A DNA stretch of 64,000 nucleotides from an uncultured Flavobacterium sp. Its GTDB lineage: Bacteria > Bacteroidota > Bacteroidia > Flavobacteriales > Flavobacteriaceae. The translations under genes and the position numbers were made by a program. Below the pieces are notes generated by a model. It saw only the letters and a list, made by a program, of their open reading frames with translations. It did no database searches and was not told the origin of the DNA. Below, piece by piece: positions 46,597-54,741 of this stretch; position 1 is the first letter of the stretch; each line of letters begins with the position of its first letter. The stretch is from positions 1-64,000 of the forward strand of contig NZ_OY730258.1 of NCBI RefSeq assembly GCF_963422545.1, given 5' to 3'.

Positions 46597-49500
46597 ATGA
46601 ATGCATCAAACCCAAATCATGAAGTTTATGGATCGCAACAAAACAGTGCTCCTACTCATCTTACAGAACAAGAAAAAAATCATCTGCTTTACACCTTTAA
46701 TGATACAAGCACCCTAAACGCTAACCATATTACATTGCCTGATCTGTTTAAAGAAACTGTACATAAGTACAAGAATAATACAGCAATTGTTTGTGGTAAT
46801 GACAGTATCACTTATCAACAATTGGATGAGGAAAGTAATAAAGTAGCCAATTATCTACTATCTATTGGTATAAGTACAGAATCTCTTGTTCCTATTCAAC
46901 TAAACCGTTCTATTGAACTGATTATTTCCATTCTGGGTATTTTAAAATCTGGCGCTGCATATATCCCGCTAGACTATTCACTGCCACATAAAAGAGTTTC
47001 TTATATCATTGCAGACGCTGAGGCTAAAATCATTATAACAGACAGTGTAAATACGGGTTTAATATCTAAGGAAGCAAAATGTATTTCTTTATCAGATGCT
47101 GTAGTACAACAACAATCTACAGAACCTTTATCTATAACCATCTCACGAGATAATCTCGCTTATGTTATTTATACATCCGGCTCTACAGGAAACCCAAAAG
47201 GTGTGATGGTAGCTCATCACTCTATTCAGCATCTGATAACCTGGCATAATAAACATTTTAATGTAACCGCCAATAGTAGTCTTAGCTTTGTTACAGGATC
47301 TGGTTTTGATATTGCCGTTTGGGAAATTTGGTCTTCACTTGTTGCAGGTTCAGTATTGTATATTGCCGATAATGATGAGCGAACAAATGCCGCTCAGTTG
47401 TTGGACTATTATGGTCGTAATAAGATAACCCATGGATTTGCTCCAACTGTTTTAGTACCGGACATTGTAAAAGAATCCCAACAAAAAAAACTTTCATTAA
47501 TCTATTTGTTTACAGCAGGCGAGAAATTAAAACCAGTAAATACTCACGGACTTCCCTACATATTAGTAGATTATTATGGCCCTACAGAATGTACCGTTTA
47601 TGCCACTTTTTATACGGTGAACCGTACAGATGGTCTATATGTTTCTTCTATTGGCAAGCCTATTGCCAATACACAGGCTTATGTACTTAGCCCTCAACTA
47701 GATCTGTTGCCAATAGGCGCGGTAGGTGAATTATGCATCAGTGGTGCATGTTTATCTAAAGGTTACTGGCGACAACCAGAATTAACCAATCAGAAATTTA
47801 TAGCACATCCTTTTAAACCTGAAGAAAAATTATATAAAACAGGCGATCTTGTACGCTGGCAGGATGAAGGTAATATCGAATATATTGGAAGAATTGATAA
47901 TCAGGTAAAAATACGCGGCTACAGGATCGAACTGGGTGAAATAGAAAATGCACTTATGAGCATTCCTAACGTCAATAAAGCAGTAGTGATTGCTAAAGAA
48001 AATAATAAGCAGTATAAAACATTGGTGGCATTTATTGTGTTGGATAAAAAAATAAATAAAGTGAATGAGCCAACTTCTACAAATGACATTCGACAACATC
48101 TCAAACAAGAATTACCCGGATATATGATTCCTGCGCATTTCATTTTAACAGAGGAAATGCCGATGAATGCAAATGGTAAAACCGACCTCAACCGTCTGCA
48201 GGAGTTTTCTTTACAACATAATCCCGGCGTCGGTATTATGGCTCCAAAAACAGAAGCAGAAGAAATTATTACCCATATATGGGCAGATTTACTAGAGAGA
48301 GCAGAAATTGACATAACTGATAATTTCTTTGATATTGGCGGAGATTCCTTACTGGTTGCGGTTGCTGTAACAGACATTACCAGTAAGATGAATGTCAAGG
48401 TATACATGAGAGATTTATATCAGTATCCAACAATACAATCACTTGCAGCTAAATTAACGGAACGAAAAATCGCTGTTGCAGATATTCCCGAAGAAGATGT
48501 AGAACCGGTAATTGAATTACAGAAAGATGTTTATTTATCACCCGATACTGTAATCACTGGTAGTTTTGATACCAATAAACTCATCGACCCTACACACATC
48601 TTTCTTACAGGTGTTACAGGTTTTATAGGGATTAATTTGGTAGAAGAATTACTGACAAAAACTGAAGCTGTTATTTATTGCTTAATACGCGCCAAAAACG
48701 AGTATGATGCACTACTCAAAATTAATGAGTTGCTGGATAAATTTCAAATTTCAATAAGTGAAGAATTAAAAAAGAGGATTGTACCTATAATTGGAGATCT
48801 AACGAAAAAAAACTTAGGCTTGCCAGATAAACAATTCGATATGCTGTCAGATACAATAGATGTCATTTACCATTCTGCCAGTTCTGTAAATTTTATTCAA
48901 CCTTATTCGTACATGAAAGCCACAAATGTTGATGGTCTTCGGGAAATTGTACATTTTGCAGCGCATAATAAACTCAAATGTCTAGTACTTTTATCTACCA
49001 TATCTGTTTATAGTTGGGGACATGTGTTTACAAATAAAACTGTTATGACGGAGCAGGATGACATAAAACAAAATATCCTCGCCATTAGCAAAGACATTGG
49101 TTATGTTCGAAGTAAATATGTAATGGAAGAGATTGCAGATCTAGCCGCATCAAAGGGATTGCCGGTTATTACTTACCGTCTTGGATATGCCATGTGTCAT
49201 GAGACAAGTGGTGCCAGTGCACCTTACCAATGGTGGGCAGGTCTGGTAAAACTTTGCCTGAAGCACAATACATATCCTGCTCTCACAGAATTACGTGAAG
49301 GCTTGATTACGGTAGATTATATGGTAAAATCAATGGCACATATTTCTAAAAATCCGGATGCTATTGGTCATAAATTTAACCTGATTGCATCCCCAGAAAC
49401 GAATCTAACTCTTGATCAATTCTTTCAGTTGTTACATAAATATTATCCTCTACAATTAAATAAATTACCATATAAAGAATGGCGAAAACTTTGGGAAGAC

Positions 49501-49710
49501 AACAACACTTGTGAACTATATCCGCTTACGAGTTTGTTTAAAGACAATATACATGAAGGACTTTCTACCGTAGAACTATATCAGGATACGTATATATGGG
49601 ACAACACGCAAGTGAAAACTTTTTTGAAAGGAAGTGATATTAAAGAGCCTGTATTCGACAAGAAAGTATTAGATGCTTATCTCCTTTATCTGGGTATAAA
49701 TTTTTCGTAA
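46597..49710 (+). CDS. Stand-alone A-T-R enzyme: adenylation, carrier protein, thioester reductase (NRPS-like)
   Basis: 1037 residues from the ATG at 46597 (an ATG ten codons upstream is also possible). The adenylation domain (about 40-540) has all core motifs: IYTSGSTGNPKGVMV (A3), FDIAVWE (A4), YYGPTECTVYA (A5), ELCISGACLSKGYWRQPE, YKTGDLVRW (A7), GRIDNQVKIRGYRIELGEIE (A8) and NGKTDL with the A10 Lys. The carrier has FDIGGDSL with the phosphopantetheine Ser584. The C-terminal reductase has TGVTGFIG (nucleotide binding, about 671) and Tyr836/Lys840 (YVRSK). It should activate an amino (or carboxylic) acid and release it as an aldehyde or alcohol. Specificity residues read by eye: D-I-W-F-F-A-Y-V-Y-K, not a code I know. 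There is no condensation domain and no partner gene nearby. Confidence 0.92.
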   Translation: MNASNPNHEVYGSQQNSAPTHLTEQEKNHLLYTFNDTSTLNANHITLPDLFKETVHKYKNNTAIVCGNDSITYQQLDEESNKVANYLLSIGISTESLVPIQLNRSIELIISILGILKSGAAYIPLDYSLPHKRVSYIIADAEAKIIITDSVNTGLISKEAKCISLSDAVVQQQSTEPLSITISRDNLAYVIYTSGSTGNPKGVMVAHHSIQHLITWHNKHFNVTANSSLSFVTGSGFDIAVWEIWSSLVAGSVLYIADNDERTNAAQLLDYYGRNKITHGFAPTVLVPDIVKESQQKKLSLIYLFTAGEKLKPVNTHGLPYILVDYYGPTECTVYATFYTVNRTDGLYVSSIGKPIANTQAYVLSPQLDLLPIGAVGELCISGACLSKGYWRQPELTNQKFIAHPFKPEEKLYKTGDLVRWQDEGNIEYIGRIDNQVKIRGYRIELGEIENALMSIPNVNKAVVIAKENNKQYKTLVAFIVLDKKINKVNEPTSTNDIRQHLKQELPGYMIPAHFILTEEMPMNANGKTDLNRLQEFSLQHNPGVGIMAPKTEAEEIITHIWADLLERAEIDITDNFFDIGGDSLLVAVAVTDITSKMNVKVYMRDLYQYPTIQSLAAKLTERKIAVADIPEEDVEPVIELQKDVYLSPDTVITGSFDTNKLIDPTHIFLTGVTGFIGINLVEELLTKTEAVIYCLIRAKNEYDALLKINELLDKFQISISEELKKRIVPIIGDLTKKNLGLPDKQFDMLSDTIDVIYHSASSVNFIQPYSYMKATNVDGLREIVHFAAHNKLKCLVLLSTISVYSWGHVFTNKTVMTEQDDIKQNILAISKDIGYVRSKYVMEEIADLAASKGLPVITYRLGYAMCHETSGASAPYQWWAGLVKLCLKHNTYPALTELREGLITVDYMVKSMAHISKNPDAIGHKFNLIASPETNLTLDQFFQLLHKYYPLQLNKLPYKEWRKLWEDNNTCELYPLTSLFKDNIHEGLSTVELYQDTYIWDNTQVKTFLKGSDIKEPVFDKKVLDAYLLYLGINFS

Positions 49711-50308
49711 TGCTTTTAGATTTAATTTAATAATTGTTTCATCCTTTTTTTTCAAATCAGCTATAAATAATTCGAGAATTGTCCTCTTAGAATTTAGAAA
49801 GAAGAACTATCCCAAGCTCTTAAAATTTTATAAGTTACATTTGTTAACTTTATTAATAAATTTTAAAAAAATTGTGAGTGTACCTATTGGTGCACCTGTT
49901 CTTAGAGAAGCTTGTAAAGTCCTGTGTTTATTAGGGTTCAGAATAAAGATTGCGGAGCTTCTTTACGCTTCAATAAATGGGTTAAATTTATATACCCAAG
50001 AGTTAGCATATATACATGTAAAATAAACTTAGAACTTGGTCAAACCTTTAAAAGATCCAATGTAAATCTTAATTTACTTCAAAAAAAGGATAATTTGTAT
50101 AACCTCGTGCTTCGCCTCCTCCAAATTGAGTATGATTATCTGAAATTCTATTTAAGATCAAATTTTGTTTTACTCTCACAGGATAATCAGGATTGGTTAA
50201 AAAATTTGGTTTCCATTTTGCTGAAATTTAGGCATGAGTATAACCGTTAATGGCTATTTGGCTATCAAAGACTGTTTATTGATGCGTTACATCAACACTT
50301 TTATATTA
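49711..50308. other. Region after the NRPS-like gene; one doubtful open frame
   Basis: An open frame on the plus strand at 49924-50250 (108 codons, MFIRVQNKDCGASLRFNKWV) has no recognised relative and an overlapping second open frame (49841-50026), so this looks like decayed DNA. No hairpin terminator for the NRPS-like gene stands out. Confidence 0.3.
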
Positions 50309-51028
50309 TTATTTTTGCTGGGATTTAAGGTTGTGACCTGACAGAATGACTGCGGAGCTTTCAGTCACATCTAGCTGGAGATTATCAACATTCATATGGC
50401 CAATATCTAATAAAGATACCCCTTGTATTTTTACCGCAACATTCTTCACCTTGATTATTGGTGATTGTTTCAGATCAGGATTCATTTCGAATATTACCTG
50501 AGAGGAATCACGCTGATTAATGGATAGCTTATCAAAATTATGTGTGTTGCTTTCTACTTCAATTCTTGATTTACCGGTCAAATTGATTTGCAATTCTTTT
50601 TGATCAAGTTTTACAAATTCGAAATTCGTATTATAACCATCGATCGCTAATAATTGAGGTGCTGCGATACGAACCAATACATTGGTTTCCATCCATGATT
50701 TTTTATATAGATCGGTCGGGCATTTAACGAACTGGAGATGTAAGGTGTCCCCCGATACATAGGTTTTAACGCTATCTTTATCGTATCCGCCCCAATAGTC
50801 GAGTACTCTGACAGAACAATTTTTCTGTTGCTCAAATACGATATTGGTTACATTACCACCATCAATTTTTAAATACTTAAATGGTGTAGTGGAAATTTTA
50901 TTGTAATTCCAGTAATAATCACTTTTATCTGCGCTGTCATATCGTTTCTTCAATATGACATTAGAGGCGAACAGACATATCACAAATGCACCCAGCATCA
51001 TGACCAATATTTTTGAACTTAGTTTCAT
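50309..51028 (-). CDS. Membrane-anchored GIN/DUF2807-like beta-helix protein
   Basis: A 239-residue protein with one N-terminal membrane anchor or signal (ILVMMLGAFVICLFASNVIL), then a repeating beta pattern of the sort seen in GIN-domain (DUF2807) proteins: YLKIDGGNVTNIVFEQ, LLAIDGYNTNFEFVKL, LQINLTGKSRIEVES, LSINQRDSSQVIFEM, LQLDVTESSAVILSGHNL. Function unknown. Last gene of the ABC operon; it overlaps the GntR gene by one base, so it is part of the same transcript. Confidence 0.65.
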   Translation of the reverse strand: MKLSSKILVMMLGAFVICLFASNVILKKRYDSADKSDYYWNYNKISTTPFKYLKIDGGNVTNIVFEQQKNCSVRVLDYWGGYDKDSVKTYVSGDTLHLQFVKCPTDLYKKSWMETNVLVRIAAPQLLAIDGYNTNFEFVKLDQKELQINLTGKSRIEVESNTHNFDKLSINQRDSSQVIFEMNPDLKQSPIIKVKNVAVKIQGVSLLDIGHMNVDNLQLDVTESSAVILSGHNLKSQQK

Positions 51029-51408
51029 TATTTCGTTTCTTTAAAATTTTCTTTAATAAATTCTTCAAATCGTTTCGTTACGTCTTCGCCAGAAACTTTT
51101 AACAAGTACATATTTCTAAACATCACAGGTAAATCATTTTTAATAAACAGATCCCTTCGAAACTTCAATACTTTTTCTGGACCATCTTCAGATACAAAAT
51201 AACCTACGCCGCGTTTATTGGCGATGACTTCCTCCTGTTGCAGATAATCATAGGTTCTCTGTATCGTATTAGGTGTTACTTCCATAAATATTGCCAGTTC
51301 ACGGATGCTTGATATTTTATCTCCCGGCAACCATTTGTCAAGCAGGATCTGTTCACACACGTATTCCGCTATTTGTAAATAAATCGCTTGTTTATCTCTG
51401 AATTCCAT
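51028..51408 (-). CDS. GntR-family regulator, YtrA type
   Basis: A 126-residue protein: a GntR winged helix (AIYLQIAEYVCEQILLDKWLPGDKISSIRELAIFMEVTPNTIQRTYDYLQQEEVI, then GVGYFV) with only a short C-terminal helical tail, as in the YtrA subfamily that controls ABC transporters. It directly abuts the permease gene upstream and probably represses this operon. Its position as third gene instead of first is unusual. Confidence 0.92.
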   Translation of the reverse strand: MEFRDKQAIYLQIAEYVCEQILLDKWLPGDKISSIRELAIFMEVTPNTIQRTYDYLQQEEVIANKRGVGYFVSEDGPEKVLKFRRDLFIKNDLPVMFRNMYLLKVSGEDVTKRFEEFIKENFKETK

Positions 51409-52203
51409 CTACACTTCTTTTTCTTTTAGTCTTAAATAAGCTAATACCCACAAAGCTGCCGGTATTAAATAGGCAATAGCAAAACTAGCCGCGTTTGCCG
51501 GTGCCGACGGCATATCAATGATACCAATTTCTTTATCCACTTTTAAAAAAATATTTCTAAATGGTACAGCAAGATCGATATGCTCAAAAAAGAAGGAAGC
51601 AAAAAACAGATTAAGGAAATATGTACCGATAATGAGTATGCAAATTAACAACGATACTTTTATATAACTTACCTTATTAAAATACAATGAACCTAAAAGC
51701 ATCGCCCCTGAAATATTAAAGAACGTAGCAAATACAAGTCGTGAAATCGAATTGTTAAAAGAAAAGATTTCAACTGAGTTATAAAGGATCTGGTAATTAA
51801 TTGCGTTATGATCCAGGTTATTTCGGTAACTGTTTACAAAAAACACATCTATCAGCCGGTAGAAGCCCAAATAAATAATTACAAACAAGACACCGGATAT
51901 AATTATTCCACAAAGCCATTTTTCCAGATGCGAAGCAGGCAGCAGTAAATATGATACTCCATTGGATTTAGAGGAAAAATAGCCAAACACAGAGGAGGCC
52001 ATAAAACTTCCTCCCACAAGAAATCCCAAAATAAATGCACTTAACTGCGCTTTACCGATCCCTATCATTGATTGTACGATAGCATAGGTAAGCAGAGTGA
52101 TTGTGATTGTAACAGCCAATAAGCCAATCAACATAGCTGGCTGTTCCAGAACAGACTTTTTTAATAGCCAGGTAAATCGTTTAATATCGAATACATCATT
52201 CAT
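51409..52203 (-). CDS. ABC transporter membrane subunit (ABC-2-like permease)
   Basis: A 264-residue protein with about six membrane helices (for example LIGLLAVTITITLLTYAIVQ, AFILGFLVGGSFMASSVFGYFS, WLCGIIISGVLFVIIYLGFY, VSLLICILIIGTYFLNLFFASFF). It overlaps the ATPase gene by 8 bp, which marks them as partners. Substrate unknown; YtrA-linked ABC systems are often cell-envelope-stress or antibiotic-related. Confidence 0.82.
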   Translation of the reverse strand: MNDVFDIKRFTWLLKKSVLEQPAMLIGLLAVTITITLLTYAIVQSMIGIGKAQLSAFILGFLVGGSFMASSVFGYFSSKSNGVSYLLLPASHLEKWLCGIIISGVLFVIIYLGFYRLIDVFFVNSYRNNLDHNAINYQILYNSVEIFSFNNSISRLVFATFFNISGAMLLGSLYFNKVSYIKVSLLICILIIGTYFLNLFFASFFFEHIDLAVPFRNIFLKVDKEIGIIDMPSAPANAASFAIAYLIPAALWVLAYLRLKEKEV

Positions 52204-53050
52204 GATTGTTGTTTTTAGCGGTAAATATTTGTTTTAATAATTGGGGGTTTTGAGTAGTACCATTGAAAAGGTGCTCCAGGTTTAGCCGTGAATCTTCACC
52301 AGTTGTATTTTCCCGTACGATTGAGGTTCCCTTCAAATGCTCTTCCGCGTATATTACTTTGATTTCTGCCGGAAGCTCGCTAACCGTTTCAAAATGCAGT
52401 TTACTGGTTATCTCATCAATGGAAGCACTCAGGAGGAGATTACCACTGTCAATAATTACTACCTGATCGATTAGATTCTCCAAGTCTCTGGTTTGGTGGG
52501 TAGAAATAAAAATGATCCGTTTGTCATTCATTACCGAAGCAATTAGCTTCCTGAATTGCGTTTTTGAAGGAATATCCAAACCATTCGTCGGTTCATCCAT
52601 TAATATTACCTTCGTATTGCAGGCAAGGGCAAATGCGATAATAAACTTCTTTTGCTGCCCAAAAGAAAGCGCACTCAGCTTACCAGGTACAACTACTTCA
52701 AGTTCCTTTAAATAAACAAAGAGTTGATCAGCATTGAAATCCGGGTAAAAAATTCCGAATAAGGCGGTATATTGTTTAACCGTTATAGCGGGCACAAAAC
52801 ATTCTTCAGGAATATAATAAACCGCCCTTAAAAAAGAGGGCAATCTTTTTTGAGGAATCATGCCATCAACACTTACGCATCCTCCTATCGGAAAAAGTGA
52901 TCCCGCAATATTTTTCAGTAAGGTTGATTTGCCTGCACCATTTTTGCCAAGTAAGCCATATATGTTACCCTCAATAAGGGAAAGGGATAAATCTTTATAA
53001 AGTAAATTTCCCTTTTTATAGCCGAACGAGAGATTAGAAATATTTATCAT
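52196..53050 (-). CDS. ABC transporter ATP-binding protein
   Basis: A 284-residue ATPase. Walker A GLLGKNGAGKSTLLKNI, Q-loop region, an ABC signature that reads ALSFGQQKKFIIAFAL, i.e. LSFGQ in place of the usual LSGGQ, Walker B VILMDEPTNGLDIPS and the H-loop IFISTHQ are all seen. The C-terminal ~75 residues are typical of YtrB/bacitracin-like exporters. First gene of the operon, with a good TAnnTTTG promoter upstream. Confidence 0.95.
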   Translation of the reverse strand: MINISNLSFGYKKGNLLYKDLSLSLIEGNIYGLLGKNGAGKSTLLKNIAGSLFPIGGCVSVDGMIPQKRLPSFLRAVYYIPEECFVPAITVKQYTALFGIFYPDFNADQLFVYLKELEVVVPGKLSALSFGQQKKFIIAFALACNTKVILMDEPTNGLDIPSKTQFRKLIASVMNDKRIIFISTHQTRDLENLIDQVVIIDSGNLLLSASIDEITSKLHFETVSELPAEIKVIYAEEHLKGTSIVRENTTGEDSRLNLEHLFNGTTQNPQLLKQIFTAKNNNHE

Positions 53051-53081
53051 TGTACAACTGTATTAGTTAAGTATTACACTG

Positions 53082-53113
53082 CAAATATATAATAATTATT
53101 TATTATTCCAAAT
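53082..53113 (-). promoter_or_regulatory. Promoter of the ABC operon
   Basis: On the minus strand ATTTGG (-33) and TATATTTG (-7, perfect TAnnTTTG) lie about 19 nt apart, and the -7 box is about 30 nt before the ATG. Between them and the start, GTATTA is repeated 11 bp apart (53060-53076), a possible site of the GntR regulator. Confidence 0.7.
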
Positions 53114-53240
53114 TATTTAAAAAAATCTCTATTAATTAAACAAAATACCTCATTTTCATCGATTTACCATTGGAGTCAGTGCAGATACGGGAGCCCCCAG
53201 AATTGCCAAAAAACTATCAGTGATCTGTATTAAAGTTTCC

Positions 53241-53477
53241 CTAGCGTTTGTCGCTAAAATAATGATGGTAAACCAGTCCTACTTTTGATTTGATATCGTA
53301 TTTTTCAAATAAAGCTGCGCTGTAAATTTCAATGGATTTTATTGACAAATTCATAATTTCTGCCATCTGTTCATAGATTAATTCTCTTTCGTTGCAAACT
53401 AATCTTAGAAAATCGAACTCTCGCTGTGTTAAAACAATATTTTCTTTTTTCTCATAATTGTATAAAATAGAGTTTAA
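53241..53477 (-). pseudogene. LuxR-type HTH remnant of a response regulator
   Basis: The minus strand is open from a stop at 53478 to the TAG at 53241 with the peptide ENIVLTQREFDFLRLVCNER, then YEQMAEIMNLSIKSIEIYSAALFEKYDIKSKVGLV, which is the DNA-binding end of a NarL/LuxR-type regulator. There is no start codon, and the receiver domain is absent. Confidence 0.7.
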
Positions 53478-53533
53478 TTATGAGGTCTTTTGTAAACTAA
53501 AAAAATGTATTTTTAAATTTTATTATCAAATAG

Positions 53534-54637
53534 ATGGGATTAATACTTGATTTTATATTAATAACAGGAATTCTACTCTGTATTATTATATTAATTGGCT
53601 TATTTAAATTAAAATTAAAGCAAATTCCTCATAAAATCTTAATTGTATTTTGGAGTATAATTATGTTGTCATTATTACATTTTTATACAATGCTCCATAA
53701 CTTAGATAGTCTATTTGCAATAACATATGTATTTGAAAATGGCTCAAGATTTATATTAGCTCCATTAATTTATGTATATATAAAATCATTATTACCTCCA
53801 CCAAATAAAGCATTTATAAAAAATCATTTATTTCATTTTATCCCTTTTATAGTTTATTTTGTTTTTTATATCCTCCCTGTAATCATTCTTACTAAAATAA
53901 TTAAAAAAGATTTCTATCCCTATCTGAATTTTATCGATGAAAACTTTAATCAAGGCTTATGGCAAGACTTATTTTCCTTATTTTATTTTTATTTATCATT
54001 AAGGTTATTTTTTAGAGTTAAAAAAGGTATGACTGCTAATTATTCTAATTTTAAAGAGAAAGATTTTCTATGGATTAAAAAATTCATCTACAGCTTCTTA
54101 ATAGTTATCATACTTGATTTAACGCTGGTCTTTTTATCTATATTTGGAAAATATAATGGTAATGAATTAGGATTTATAACTATGATTTTTACAGTTATTT
54201 CTATGATTTATTTAGGCTATTATGGATTAACACAATCTTCCATTTTTCTACCTGATTTTTTAACAAACGAAAAACCTGCGAATAGACAAATCAATCCCGA
54301 AGAATTGACTGTTTTAAAAAGAAAAGTAACACAGGCATTAGAAGAAGAAAAACTGTATTTATCTCCGGATTTAACATTAAGAACATTAGCAAATAGTATA
54401 GAATTGTCTGAAAGAAAATTGTCAAGTCTTATTAATGATGAAATGAATACTACTTTCTACGATTTAATAAATAACTTTAGAGTTCAAGAAGCAAAAAAGA
54501 GACTTAAATCGTCTGATTATAATAAATACACAGTAGTTGCTATTGGAGATTCATGTGGTTTCAATTCAAAGAGCAGTTTTTATAGAATTTTTAAAAGTGA
54601 AACAAGCCTTACTCCCACTCAATTCAAAAATTCTTAA
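53534..54637 (+). CDS. AraC-family regulator with multi-pass membrane N-terminus
   Basis: A 367-residue protein whose first ~235 residues hold about seven membrane helices (FILITGILLCIIILIGLF, ILIVFWSIIMLSLLHFY, FIPFIVYFVFYILPVIIL, SFLIVIILDLTLVFLSIFG, ...). The C-terminal ~100 residues are an AraC HTH (LYLSPDLTLRTLANSIELSERKLSSLINDEMNTTFYDLIN...GFNSKSSFYRIFKSETSLTPTQFKNS). Membrane-bound AraC proteins of this type are common in Bacteroidota. The next gene (M61-amidohydrolase) starts 104 bp later and is a likely target. Confidence 0.9.
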   Translation: MGLILDFILITGILLCIIILIGLFKLKLKQIPHKILIVFWSIIMLSLLHFYTMLHNLDSLFAITYVFENGSRFILAPLIYVYIKSLLPPPNKAFIKNHLFHFIPFIVYFVFYILPVIILTKIIKKDFYPYLNFIDENFNQGLWQDLFSLFYFYLSLRLFFRVKKGMTANYSNFKEKDFLWIKKFIYSFLIVIILDLTLVFLSIFGKYNGNELGFITMIFTVISMIYLGYYGLTQSSIFLPDFLTNEKPANRQINPEELTVLKRKVTQALEEEKLYLSPDLTLRTLANSIELSERKLSSLINDEMNTTFYDLINNFRVQEAKKRLKSSDYNKYTVVAIGDSCGFNSKSSFYRIFKSETSLTPTQFKNS

Positions 54638-54741
54638 ATTAAATATGTCCCACTACGTGTAATGAGACTTATTGACTTTGAAAATTAATAGTAGTTAGGT
54701 AATTAAGTTTAACCTTTGCCATCAATCAAACTTAATTAAAA

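Noticed and set aside
49924..50250. Open frame of 108 codons after the NRPS-like gene
   Set aside because: No relative recognised, overlapped by another frame, no clear ribosome-binding site; kept only as a note on the intergenic stretch.
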